The translations under genes were made by a program, and so were the position numbers. A stretch of 15,290 nucleotides of DNA from positions 1-15,290 of the forward strand of contig JAGVZX010000027.1 of NCBI GenBank assembly GCA_018302185.1, in the 5' to 3' direction. The stretch comes from Candidatus Woesearchaeota archaeon (lineage in GTDB: Archaea > Nanobdellota > Nanobdellia > Woesearchaeales > UBA10200). The notes beneath the pieces are model-generated. The model was given only the letters and a program-made list of their open reading frames with translations. It was not told where the DNA came from and did not search any database. Below, in pieces: positions 7,540 through 14,123 of this stretch (the stretch's first letter is position 1; each line of letters starts with the position of its first letter).

Positions 7540-7887
7540 ATGGCACTAAAGGAACTTTCAAAAGAAGATGCTGACAGGGTTTTTGAAGCATTAGGTGTAG
7601 TTAAAGCTACAGGAAAGCTTAGAAAAGGCACAAATGAAGTTACAAAAGCAGTTGAGCGAGGAGAAGCAAAGCTGGTTGTAGTAGCTAAAGATGTAAATCC
7701 AAAGGAGATAGTTATGCACCTTCCATTGTTATGTGAAGAGAAGAATATTCTTGCAGTAGAAGTTCCTACAAGGGAAGAGCTAGGCTCAGCTTCTGGCTTG
7801 AATGTTCCAACTGTAGCAGTAGCGATTGTCAATGAAGGAGACGCAAAGAAACTTCTTAAGGAATTGAATGATGACTTAAGGAGATAA
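7540..7887 (+). CDS. rpl7ae: Large ribosomal subunit protein L7Ae
   Basis: 115 aa, normal length. It binds kink-turn RNA and belongs to the archaeal ribosome, the box C/D and H/ACA RNPs and RNase P. The family core is plain: 'LRKGTNEVTKAVERGEAKLVVVAKDVNP' (residues about 26-53) contains the RNA-contacting KGTNE..K..ERG helix, then 'HLPLLCEEKNI' and 'LGSASGLNVPTVAVAIV'. It is the first gene of the translation block, with S28e 29 nt downstream. The start is the ATG at 7540, directly after the GCAAAAG arm of the leader hairpin. The only strong GGAGG is at 7450-7454, about 85 nt away, unless the leader folds. Archaeal L7Ae is reported to repress mRNAs carrying kink-turns in their leaders, so autoregulation is plausible; the leader here has tandem G-A pairs but no canonical 3-nt bulge. 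Confidence 0.95.
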   Translation: MALKELSKEDADRVFEALGVVKATGKLRKGTNEVTKAVERGEAKLVVVAKDVNPKEIVMHLPLLCEEKNILAVEVPTREELGSASGLNVPTVAVAIVNEGDAKKLLKELNDDLRR

Positions 7888-7916
7888 ATCAGATTAAATC
7901 TATGGTGTGATCAAAA

Positions 7917-8309
7917 ATGGCAGCAATCAAAAAAATGGTTAAAAAGGAGAAAGTTGATCCTACAGCAGGAATCACTTCAGCAAAACCTTTGCCGCAAGGT
8001 CAGCAAGGTCAGCAGAATCAGCAAGGGCAGCAGCGTGGAAGACCTCAGCAAGCTGATGACTCAAAAAAATCTTCAGCTGGAGTAAGTTTTACAAGAGCAT
8101 TTCCTGCAAGTGTCGAAGAAGTTATCGGAAGGACAGGCACAAGAGGAGAAGCTATCCAAGTAAGAGTCAAGATTTTGGCAGGAAGAGACCAAACAAAAAT
8201 CCTAAGAAGAAATGTCAAAGGTCCTGTAAGAGTAGGCGACATACTGATGTTAAGAGAGACAGAGATGGAAGCTCGTCCTTTAAATAAGAAAAGCAGAGGA
8301 GAGAATTGA
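7917..8309 (+). CDS. rps28e: Small ribosomal subunit protein S28e with long Gln-rich N-terminal extension
   Basis: 130 aa, against about 70 for the family. The OB-fold core occupies roughly residues 60-125: 'FPASVEEVIGRTGTRGEA', 'VRVKILAGRDQTKILRRN', 'KGPVRVGDILMLRETEMEA', ending 'RPLN' plus a basic tail. The preceding ~60 residues are Lys-rich, then a low-complexity Gln/Gly/Arg stretch (QGQQGQQNQQGQQRGRPQQ), likely disordered. The ATG at 7917 has GGTGTGATC upstream at 7903-7911 and typical spacing. An internal start leaving only the core is not obvious because no ATG lies near the core's beginning. S28e sits near the mRNA exit channel of the small subunit, where a flexible tail could reach mRNA or neighbouring proteins (inference). 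It is probably cotranscribed with L7Ae. Confidence 0.92.
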   Translation: MAAIKKMVKKEKVDPTAGITSAKPLPQGQQGQQNQQGQQRGRPQQADDSKKSSAGVSFTRAFPASVEEVIGRTGTRGEAIQVRVKILAGRDQTKILRRNVKGPVRVGDILMLRETEMEARPLNKKSRGEN

Positions 8310-8363
8310 TTAATTTTATTTTATAATTATCGATTAATATTTTAAATTATTAAGGTGACGACA

Positions 8364-8555
8364 ATGGTTAAATGCACTTTTTGTGGAAATGAAATCAGGC
8401 TAGGCACAGGCAAGATGTTTGTGCACCTAGACGGCAAGGTATCTTATTTTTGCGCATCAAAATGCGAGAAGAACCAGAACAAGCTGGGAAGAAAAGCTAT
8501 CGCAACAAAGTGGACAAAAAGATACATGAAGAACAGGAAAGTCAAGGAAGTATAA
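8364..8555 (+). CDS. rpl24e: Large ribosomal subunit protein L24e
   Basis: 63 aa, the usual length for archaeal L24e. It is a zinc-ribbon ribosomal protein: Cys pairs CTFC (residues 4-7) and CASKC (32-36) bracket 'GTGKMFVHLDGKVSYF', and the basic tail 'RKAIATKWTKRYMKNRKVKEV' follows. The ATG at 8364 is preferred over the in-frame GTG at 8355 because that GTG is part of the ribosome binding site AAGGTGA (8352-8358), 5 nt upstream of the ATG. The 54-nt gap from S28e is AT-rich and could hold a weak internal promoter. A T-run follows the gene at 8556-8562. Confidence 0.95.
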   Translation: MVKCTFCGNEIRLGTGKMFVHLDGKVSYFCASKCEKNQNKLGRKAIATKWTKRYMKNRKVKEV

Positions 8556-8573
8556 TTTTTTTATCTCTTTTAT
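8555..8573 (+). terminator. Possible U-tract terminator after L24e
   Basis: Seven T at 8556-8562 and further T-rich bases follow the L24e stop directly. Archaeal termination depends mainly on U-tracts. The Ndk gene starts 71 nt downstream without a clear TATA box, so termination is probably partial. Confidence 0.35.
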
Positions 8574-8626
8574 CATTTGAAACAATAGCTTAACTAAAGA
8601 AACAACAACTGAAAGTTAACATTAAA

Positions 8627-9133
8627 ATGACCCAAAAAACTTCAAAGGATCCTTTGATCGAAAGAACCCTTGTATTAGTGAAGCCAGATGGCGTTGAAAG
8701 GCAGATTTCTGGAGAGATAATAACAAGGATAGAAAGAACAGGATTAAAGATTGTTGGATTGAAGATGGTGCAGATGACAAAGGATTTTGCGAAAAAGCAT
8801 TACAAAGCTCATGTTACCAAGGCATTTTATAAAAGCTTGGAAGATTTCATGACCTCTGGTCCAGTTTTTGCTTTATGTGTCGAGGGCATTTCAGCAGTTG
8901 AACTTGTTAGAAAGATTGTTGGCGCAACAGAGCCAAAATCTGCAGCAGCAGGCACAATAAGAGGAGATTACTCACACCACAGTTATGCTTATGCAGACAA
9001 GAAAGGCATTGCAATCAAAAACCTGATACATGCATCTGGTGATAAGAACGATGCAGAGTATGAAGTCCCATTATGGTTCAATGATTCAGAATTGTTTGAA
9101 TATAAATCAGTTCATGAGAAACATACGTTGTAA
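8627..9133 (+). CDS. ndk: Nucleoside diphosphate kinase
   Basis: 168 aa. It transfers the gamma-phosphate of a nucleoside triphosphate to a nucleoside diphosphate through a phosphohistidine, balancing the NTP pools; cytoplasmic. The fold is clear: 'RTLVLVKPDGVERQISGEI' (residues 13-31) with KPDG, 'GPVFALCVEG', then 'GTIRGDYS' (109-116), and the active-site His, H135, in 'NLIHASGDKNDAEYEV'. The usual site reads N-x-x-H-[GA]-S-D; here Gly stands between Ser and Asp. The protein is 15-30 residues longer than most homologues, with extra residues at the N-terminus (MTQKTSKDPL) and in the C-terminal tail. rpl7ae-rps28e-rpl24e-ndk is a classical archaeal order. The ATG at 8627 has only a weak purine-rich upstream sequence. 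Confidence 0.94.
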   Translation: MTQKTSKDPLIERTLVLVKPDGVERQISGEIITRIERTGLKIVGLKMVQMTKDFAKKHYKAHVTKAFYKSLEDFMTSGPVFALCVEGISAVELVRKIVGATEPKSAAAGTIRGDYSHHSYAYADKKGIAIKNLIHASGDKNDAEYEVPLWFNDSELFEYKSVHEKHTL

Positions 9134-9189
9134 CTAATTAAATTATAATTATTATTCCACTATAACATTAATACATTATTAATCTAATA

Positions 9190-9296
9190 AAACAACAAAC
9201 GGAGGAGGATTCAAAAAGTTTAATCGTAAGTGTTGTAATGTCGAGCGAAGCGAGACACTACGATGGTTTGATTAAACTTTAGTGAAACTAAAGTTT
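9190..9296 (+). promoter_or_regulatory. Structured leader RNA element of EF-2, copy 2 (putative translational switch)
   Basis: Same architecture as copy 1. GGAGGAGG is at 9201-9208. Segment A (9210-9225) pairs with B (9270-9286): 9215-9225 with 9270-9280 is 11 perfect pairs, then a small internal loop and 4 more (9210-9213 with 9283-9286). B also pairs with C: 9274-9283 with 9287-9296 is a perfect 10-bp hairpin, loop GAA, ending exactly at the ATG at 9297. The middle hairpin is 9235-9242/9254-9261, with one A-C mismatch and cap GAGC-GAA-GCGA. In both copies exactly 10 nt separate the end of the A:B helix from the ATG. A, B and C differ from copy 1 yet keep both pairings, the signature of a conserved RNA structure. 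Confidence 0.65.
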
Positions 9297-11468
9297 ATGG
9301 CAGAGAAGATGGTTGACAAGGTTCAGAGAATTATGAAGAATCAAGAGCAGATCAGAAATATCTGCACTTCTGCGCATATTGATCACGGTAAGACTACTTT
9401 CTCAGACAACTTATTATTTGGCGCAGGCATGATGTCAGAAGACCTTGCAGGAAAAGCATGTGTCTTAGATTTTCATGAAGATGAGATGCAAAGAGGAATT
9501 ACCATAGATGCAGCTAACGTTTCAATGGTGCATGAATGTGACGGCAAAGAATTTCTTATCAATCTGATCGATACTCCAGGGCATGTTGATTTTGGAGGAG
9601 ACGTTACAAGAGCGATGAGGGCAATTGATGGCACTATCGTTTTATGCTGCGCATCTGAAGGCATAATGCCGCAGACAGAGACTGTATTGAGGCAAGCATT
9701 AAGAGAGAGAGTTAAGCCGCTTCTTTTTATTAATAAAGTTGACCGTCTGATCAAAGAGCTTCAGCTTACTCCAGAAGCGATGCAGGAAAGATTTGTCGGC
9801 ATAATTACACATGTCAATAAGCTTATCAGGCATATTGCTGAAAAGGAATTTGGAGACAAGTGGCAGGTCAATGTTGCAGATGGAAGTGTAGCATTTGGAA
9901 GTGCATTCCATAAATGGGCGCTTACTGTTCCATACATGAAAAAGACAGGAATCTCATTTAAAGATGTAATCGATGCATATACTTCAGCTGATCCAGAAAA
10001 AGTTAAGGAACTATCAAGAAAAGCTCCTTTGCATAAAGTTGTATTGGATATGAGCATCAAGCATCATCCTAATCCTGCGCAAGCTCAAGCTTATAGGATA
10101 CCTAAAATATGGAAAGGAGATATTGAGACAGAAGAAGGCAAATCTTTGATGAAATGCGATCCTAACGGCGCATTGTTTTTTGTCATAACTAAAATAGTCA
10201 TTGATCCTCAGGCGGGAGAGATTTCTGCAGGAAGATTATTTTCAGGCACCATAAAAAAAGGCACTGATGTCTATCTGAACAGGGCAAAACAAAATTCCAA
10301 GATACAGCAGGTGTTTGTTTACAATGGTGCTAAGAGAGAGATTATTCTTGAAGCATCTGCAGGAAATATAATCGGAATTGCTGGAGTCAAGTCAAGAGCA
10401 GGAGAAACTATAACCTCTACTCAAACAACGCCATTTGAGGAAATTACTCATATCTTTGAGCCTGTTATCAGTAAAGCTATAGAGGCAACCAAACCATCAG
10501 ACTTGCCTAAATTGATCGAAGTCCTGAAGATGGTCGGAAAAGAAGATCCTAGCATCAAGATAGAGATTAATGAAGAGACAGGAGAGCATCTGATGCATGG
10601 CATGGGAGAGCTTCATCTAGAGATTATTGAAAATAGAATCAAGACAGAGAAAGGCGTTGACTTAAGGACCTCTCCTCCAATTGTTGTTTTCAGAGAGGCA
10701 ATCACAAAAGTTTCACAGGAGGCAGAAGGAAAGTCTCCAAATAAGCACAACAAATTCTATTTTATAGTTGAGCCATTGGAAGAGCCTATCCAGGAAGCTA
10801 TCAAATCAGGAAAAATCCCTGAGACAAGGATAAAAAAGCTTGATATAAACATCAGAGATGCATTCTCAGAATGCGGCATGGACAGTAAAATCTCTCCAAA
10901 AGTCAAGGAGATATTTAAGAGCAATATCTTTATCGATGAAACACGTGGACAGGTTCATGCGCAGGAAGTCATGGAAATGATCCTTGATATGTTTGAAGAT
11001 GTCATGACCTCAGGGCCATTAGCAAGAGAGCCATGCATCAATGTCAAAGTCAGATTGATCGATATGAAGCTACATGAAGACGCTATCCACAGAGGACCTG
11101 CTCAAGTCTATCCTGCAATCAGGGATGGCATAAGAGATGCTATCAGGACAGCAGGCCCAATGCTTTACGAGCCATTGCAGATCCAGCAGCTTGAAGCGCC
11201 CATGGAATACATGGGGGAGCTTTCAAAACTTATTGGTAATAAACGAGGACAGCTTTTAGAGATGAACCAGCAGGGATACCTTACTATAGTAAAAGCCAAG
11301 CTTCCTGTTGCTGAAATGTTCGGCTGGAGCTCAGAGCTAAGAAGCGCAACTGAAGGAAGAGGAGTCAGTTTCCTTATCGACCAGATGTTTGAGAAAATGC
11401 CGTTCGAGCAACAGGAGAAATCCATCAAGAACATCAGGGCAAGAAAAGGCTTGACTGAGAACCAGTAA
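9297..11468 (+). CDS. fusA: Translation elongation factor 2 (EF-2)
   Basis: 723 aa from the ATG at 9297. This GTPase drives ribosomal translocation. GTPase motifs: G1 'AHIDHGKTT' at 26-34, 'RGITIDAA' (66-73), 'DTPGHVDF' (92-99) and 'NKVD' (146-149). 'GMGELHLEII' marks domain III. In domain IV, 'KLHEDAIHRGPAQ' keeps the His modified to diphthamide (H598), and 'GAPMEY'-type domain V sequence ('EAPMEYMGELSKLIG') follows; 'SFLIDQMFEKMPFE' is near the C-terminus. Length and motifs are those of archaeal/eukaryotic EF-2, not bacterial EF-G. The in-frame GTG at 9282 is a less likely start because it lies inside the leader hairpin and adds a non-family MKLKF; homology starts only after residue ~15. 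Some archaeal clusters have infB after ndk; here EF-2 holds that place. Confidence 0.96.
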   Translation: MAEKMVDKVQRIMKNQEQIRNICTSAHIDHGKTTFSDNLLFGAGMMSEDLAGKACVLDFHEDEMQRGITIDAANVSMVHECDGKEFLINLIDTPGHVDFGGDVTRAMRAIDGTIVLCCASEGIMPQTETVLRQALRERVKPLLFINKVDRLIKELQLTPEAMQERFVGIITHVNKLIRHIAEKEFGDKWQVNVADGSVAFGSAFHKWALTVPYMKKTGISFKDVIDAYTSADPEKVKELSRKAPLHKVVLDMSIKHHPNPAQAQAYRIPKIWKGDIETEEGKSLMKCDPNGALFFVITKIVIDPQAGEISAGRLFSGTIKKGTDVYLNRAKQNSKIQQVFVYNGAKREIILEASAGNIIGIAGVKSRAGETITSTQTTPFEEITHIFEPVISKAIEATKPSDLPKLIEVLKMVGKEDPSIKIEINEETGEHLMHGMGELHLEIIENRIKTEKGVDLRTSPPIVVFREAITKVSQEAEGKSPNKHNKFYFIVEPLEEPIQEAIKSGKIPETRIKKLDINIRDAFSECGMDSKISPKVKEIFKSNIFIDETRGQVHAQEVMEMILDMFEDVMTSGPLAREPCINVKVRLIDMKLHEDAIHRGPAQVYPAIRDGIRDAIRTAGPMLYEPLQIQQLEAPMEYMGELSKLIGNKRGQLLEMNQQGYLTIVKAKLPVAEMFGWSSELRSATEGRGVSFLIDQMFEKMPFEQQEKSIKNIRARKGLTENQ

Positions 11469-11478
11469 GCAAGAAAAT

Positions 11479-11531
11479 TCTTTTGTGTTTTTATATTATG
11501 TTTTTTTCTTATTGTTTTAATATTTTTTTAG
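11479..11531 (+). terminator. U-tract terminator after EF-2
   Basis: Several T-runs (four to seven T) follow the EF-2 stop, at 11481-11484, 11501-11507 and 11523-11529, with no strong hairpin. This fits archaeal U-tract termination at the end of the translation block. Confidence 0.5.
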
Positions 11532-11611
11532 TATATTCTTTTATCTAACCTATGTCTCTATCTATAATAAAAAATACAATTCTGATAAACAAAAAACTAT
11601 TCATTATCATC

Positions 11612-11722
11612 TCAATACGCTTCCTGTTTCTTTGTCCTGAAGACATCGATAAACCTGTAAGCTAGTATTCCTACTATGCCAGCTACTAATGACAGCTGTA
11701 ATGTTGCCATTGCGATTTCCAT
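11612..11722 (-). CDS. 36-aa single-pass membrane peptide
   Basis: On the minus strand the ATG (11720-11722) follows GGAGATGA (11728-11735) with 5 nt spacing, a strong archaeal ribosome binding site. The peptide starts MEIAMATLQLSLVAGIVG, continues ILAYRFIDVF, and ends RTKKQEAY. Residues about 7-22 are hydrophobic with small residues (one membrane helix), and the basic tail predicts a cytoplasmic C-terminus. It matches no family I know. The good start signal, clear membrane topology and A/C-rich upstream sequence argue against chance. It lies alone in a gene-poor region, pointing toward the end of EF-2. Confidence 0.55.
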   Translation of the reverse strand: MEIAMATLQLSLVAGIVGILAYRFIDVFRTKKQEAY

Positions 11723-11735
11723 GTTGATCATCTCC

Positions 11736-12291
11736 GTTGTTTCTATTTGTGCTTTCTGTTTCTTATCTGATTTTGTGCAATTACTTGTACTACATTACGT
11801 TGTAACTGCTTTTTTTACTGTATTCTCTAATGTTGTTCCTTGCTTATCTTCTCTCATTTGACTTATTTTTTCTCTTTTGACTCGGACATTTGGTCAATTT
11901 CTGTCTGTCTTTTTTTGGATACTCTATCTGTAATGCGGCTATCTGTGAATAGCTTTTGCATGCAATCGATGAAGCATTTGTCATTGACTTAATGTTCTTA
12001 TCCAACCAGCTGCGTCTGGCTGATTTTAGTCCGTTTTTTTTTTGCTTTGTTTGTGAACACTTCTTTCTGCAGTTTTTCTCAGCAGGGTTATTGCCTTTCT
12101 ATCAGCATAACACAAACTGTATTACTGCAGTTTGACTTAACGATACTGACTTAACGATATGTTTTCTTTTTTCTACCCACAGAGATATAGAAGACGATTT
12201 GCTATTAAAAACTAATGTATATACAGAATGTACTTAAGGTAGTTGGCGGTATTATATTCCAATAGATCTTCTTATCTACGACCTATTTTGT
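11736..12291. other. Gene-poor stretch, no supported gene
   Basis: The plus strand is T-rich and the minus strand Lys-codon-rich. I see only short minus-strand open frames without ribosome binding sites, and a 13-nt tandem repeat TGACTTAACGATA at 12133-12145 and 12147-12159. Frequent stop-free but start-less stretches on the minus strand could be remnants of decayed coding sequence; nothing firm can be assigned. Confidence 0.6.
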
Positions 12292-13413
12292 TCAAATATC
12301 ATTTACTGTCAAATTAAGTCTATGGTAAAGATTTGCTCTAAGCAATATCTCCTCGACCATCCTGTTCATAGCAGGCAGTTTGCCTGTCCCTTCTGTCTTT
12401 TCAAGGACATAATAGGATTTTGGCTCTTTTGGGCCGTAAAGTATCTGTGGATTACATGTTCTCAACACATTAAATCCTAACCTCTCAAAATCTGACTTGT
12501 CAAACCAAGAAAAAGAATAAGTTGCAATGAATAACCTTCCTCCTACTTTGAGTTTTCTATAAACTCTTGAAAGCAATTCTTTGGCAGCTGTATATGTCAT
12601 CACTCCAGTACTGAACACGCCTGTTGCAGCTGCATAATCTAAAGAATTATCCTTAAAATATCTGTCTAGGTTATCGATCTCATCAAGGTAAACCTCTCCT
12701 GTAATTGCTTGTTGTCTGGCATTTTCTATATTTCTCTCATTGCAGTCAATCCCATAAACTTTGCAGGACTTATTGCATGCTCTTAACAATTCTTCCAATT
12801 TTCTTATTAAACTTCCATCATGGCAGCCTAAATCTAAAATTCTTGCATCACCCTTAAATTTTTTTGACTGAAGATATGATGAGGCTTCTATAACAGCTAC
12901 TTTATGAAGCTGTTCACGTGTCTCATCTAGGCCTAATGGTATTGGATTTCCGTAATCAGTATCATGCTCTCTTCTAATGCCAACTGCATATTGGTGAGCA
13001 GCTTCCCAATGATCCCAAAATGAATTATCTCTCGGGGTTATTATGAGCGGCGACATGAATCTTGTTCTAGTTTCAAGATCAAGCGGTCCTAGTTGCTTTA
13101 ACAACTCAATAATCTTTCTGCGCTGTTTCTCGTCAGGCACTATCTGTGTAAATGGTATCCTCCCATCTATAAACATCTGTCTTCTATAGTCATCATCCAA
13201 TGATTGTGATATCGTAATAACCGGCTGGCAAGGATTTAACTGGCTTACTCCTCTAGGCTTTGAGTAAAAATCAAATGTATGTTCTCTAAACTGCAGATGC
13301 ACCAACAAGTCAACTTCATCCATTGGTTGGAAAGTATTATGGTGCGGATTATGCTTTATCAACTGCTTGACCAGTGCTGCAAGTTCATCAGCTTTGCCTG
13401 AAGATTTAGCCAT
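12292..13413 (-). CDS. Class I SAM-dependent methyltransferase
   Basis: 373 aa, soluble. The Rossmann-type methyltransferase domain spans residues about 188-320. Motif I 'ILDLGCHDGS' (192-201) binds S-adenosylmethionine, D223 in 'VYGIDCNE' ends strand 2 (the residue expected to contact the ribose), 'NSLDYAAATGVFS' forms strand 4, and 'LKVGGRLFIATYS' (288-300) strand 5. The ~185 residues before it are not from a family I recognise; they include the His-rich 'HNPHHNTF' (21-28) and may bind substrate. The C-terminus after 330 is a short mixed segment. The substrate cannot be told from sequence. The ATG at 13413 has GAGA 4-8 nt upstream. Both neighbours are non-coding stretches, so it is likely a single-gene transcript. 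Confidence 0.85.
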   Translation of the reverse strand: MAKSSGKADELAALVKQLIKHNPHHNTFQPMDEVDLLVHLQFREHTFDFYSKPRGVSQLNPCQPVITISQSLDDDYRRQMFIDGRIPFTQIVPDEKQRRKIIELLKQLGPLDLETRTRFMSPLIITPRDNSFWDHWEAAHQYAVGIRREHDTDYGNPIPLGLDETREQLHKVAVIEASSYLQSKKFKGDARILDLGCHDGSLIRKLEELLRACNKSCKVYGIDCNERNIENARQQAITGEVYLDEIDNLDRYFKDNSLDYAAATGVFSTGVMTYTAAKELLSRVYRKLKVGGRLFIATYSFSWFDKSDFERLGFNVLRTCNPQILYGPKEPKSYYVLEKTEGTGKLPAMNRMVEEILLRANLYHRLNLTVNDI

Positions 13414-13438
13414 TTTATCTCAATTAATTTTGCTTTTC

Positions 13439-13450
13439 TTTTTAAATTAG
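13439..13450 (-). promoter_or_regulatory. Possible TATA box of the methyltransferase gene
   Basis: On the minus strand CTAATTTAAAAA at 13439-13450 lies about 30 nt before the ATG, which would give a very short leader. Confidence 0.4.
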
Positions 13451-13554
13451 ACGACAAAATTGCATCTTGTGTGATTATTCTCTGCAGTGTTAAGTTGTTA
13501 ATCAGATATAACCTATGGGTTCATCTTCTCATCTTGTTTTTTGTTTTGCAAAGC

Positions 13555-13575
13555 AGAAACCTTTAAATATAAGTA
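13555..13575 (+). promoter_or_regulatory. Promoter repeat 1 (BRE/TATA) upstream of the AbrB-like gene
   Basis: A 21-nt sequence, starting AGAAACCTTTAAATA, is repeated exactly at 13668-13688. It holds a good BRE (AAACC) and TATA box (TTTAAATA). It lies about 225 nt before the TTG start, so it either gives a long leader or drives something short between 13600 and 13798. The rest of 13451-13798 is AT-rich with no gene seen. Confidence 0.55.
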
Positions 13576-13667
13576 TATTAATTAGTATTATAATTAATCA
13601 TAAAATAAGTATTATTTACGAAAATAAACTAAGAAATAATTTGGTAAGTAAAATCAAAATTTATAAT

Positions 13668-13688
13668 AGAAACCTTTAAATATAAGTA
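13668..13688 (+). promoter_or_regulatory. Promoter repeat 2 (BRE/TATA) upstream of the AbrB-like gene
   Basis: Exact second copy of the 21-nt repeat, 113 nt downstream of the first. Initiation near 13705 would leave a leader of about 90 nt before the TTG at 13799. Confidence 0.6.
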
Positions 13689-13798
13689 AATTTATATATC
13701 TTTAAACTTGTATTAAAAGTAATAGAAAAATAAGTATATCTAATTTGATAGTAATTGAAATTTAGGTGTTTGAGTAGCGTAACAATAGGTGCAGCAAT

Positions 13799-14053
13799 TT
13801 GACAACTGAAATCAAAAGAAAGCTCTATAAAAGAGGCTCTAGCTTTGAGACTACAATCCCTATGCCACTTCTGTTTGCTTTAGACAAATCAAAGAAGCAA
13901 AATGTCCTGTTTAAGTTTGACAACCAGAAATCAAAATGGTATATTGAGTTTGAGGAAGATAAAACTGCAGATGATAAATTAGATTCAGGTAAATCAGCTG
14001 CTAGTGCAGATGCTCCTAATAATGATGTTCCTAGATCAGGGAAGAAGAGGTAA
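13799..14053 (+). CDS. Small SpoVT/AbrB-like DNA-binding protein
   Basis: 84 aa. The TTG at 13799 is the start: AGGTG at 13786-13790 is 8 nt upstream and no in-frame ATG precedes the conserved region. Residues about 5-52 read as a swapped-hairpin AbrB domain: 'RKLYKRGSSFETTIPMPLLFALD' has the K-x-x-x-RGSS..TTIP pattern of the first strand pair, then 'KQNVLFKFDNQKSKWYIEFEE'. The remaining ~30 residues are Asp/Ser/Ala-rich with a basic end, probably disordered. AbrB-like proteins bind DNA as dimers and act as transition-state regulators or antitoxins. No toxin-like partner is recognised next to it, so a chromosomal regulator is the better guess. The duplicated upstream promoter repeat could be its own operator (inference). 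Confidence 0.75.
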   Translation: MTTEIKRKLYKRGSSFETTIPMPLLFALDKSKKQNVLFKFDNQKSKWYIEFEEDKTADDKLDSGKSAASADAPNNDVPRSGKKR

Positions 14054-14123
14054 GTTAAAAGAGATAGTGTAGAAGAGGCAGCTTAGCTGCATAACTTAGA
14101 TTTTAAAAAAGAGGTGTTAAAAT

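Noticed and set aside
8355..8363. GTG at 8355 as the L24e start
   Set aside because: It is part of the AAGGTGA ribosome binding site of the ATG at 8364, and L24e proteins begin at the MVKC-type start.
11676..11861. Plus-strand 61-codon hydrophobic frame
   Set aside because: It overlaps the better supported minus-strand 36-aa gene, has no ribosome binding site, and its hydrophobicity comes from T-rich sequence.
11844..11984. Minus-strand 46-codon frame starting MTNASSIACK, with open frame continuing upstream to about 12097
   Set aside because: No ribosome binding site before the ATG, and composition is driven by purine-rich sequence (many Lys). It could be a remnant of coding sequence but cannot be supported as a gene.
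12133..12159. 13-nt tandem repeat TGACTTAACGATA as an operator or att site
   Set aside because: There are only two copies, no symmetry, and no nearby start or integrase.
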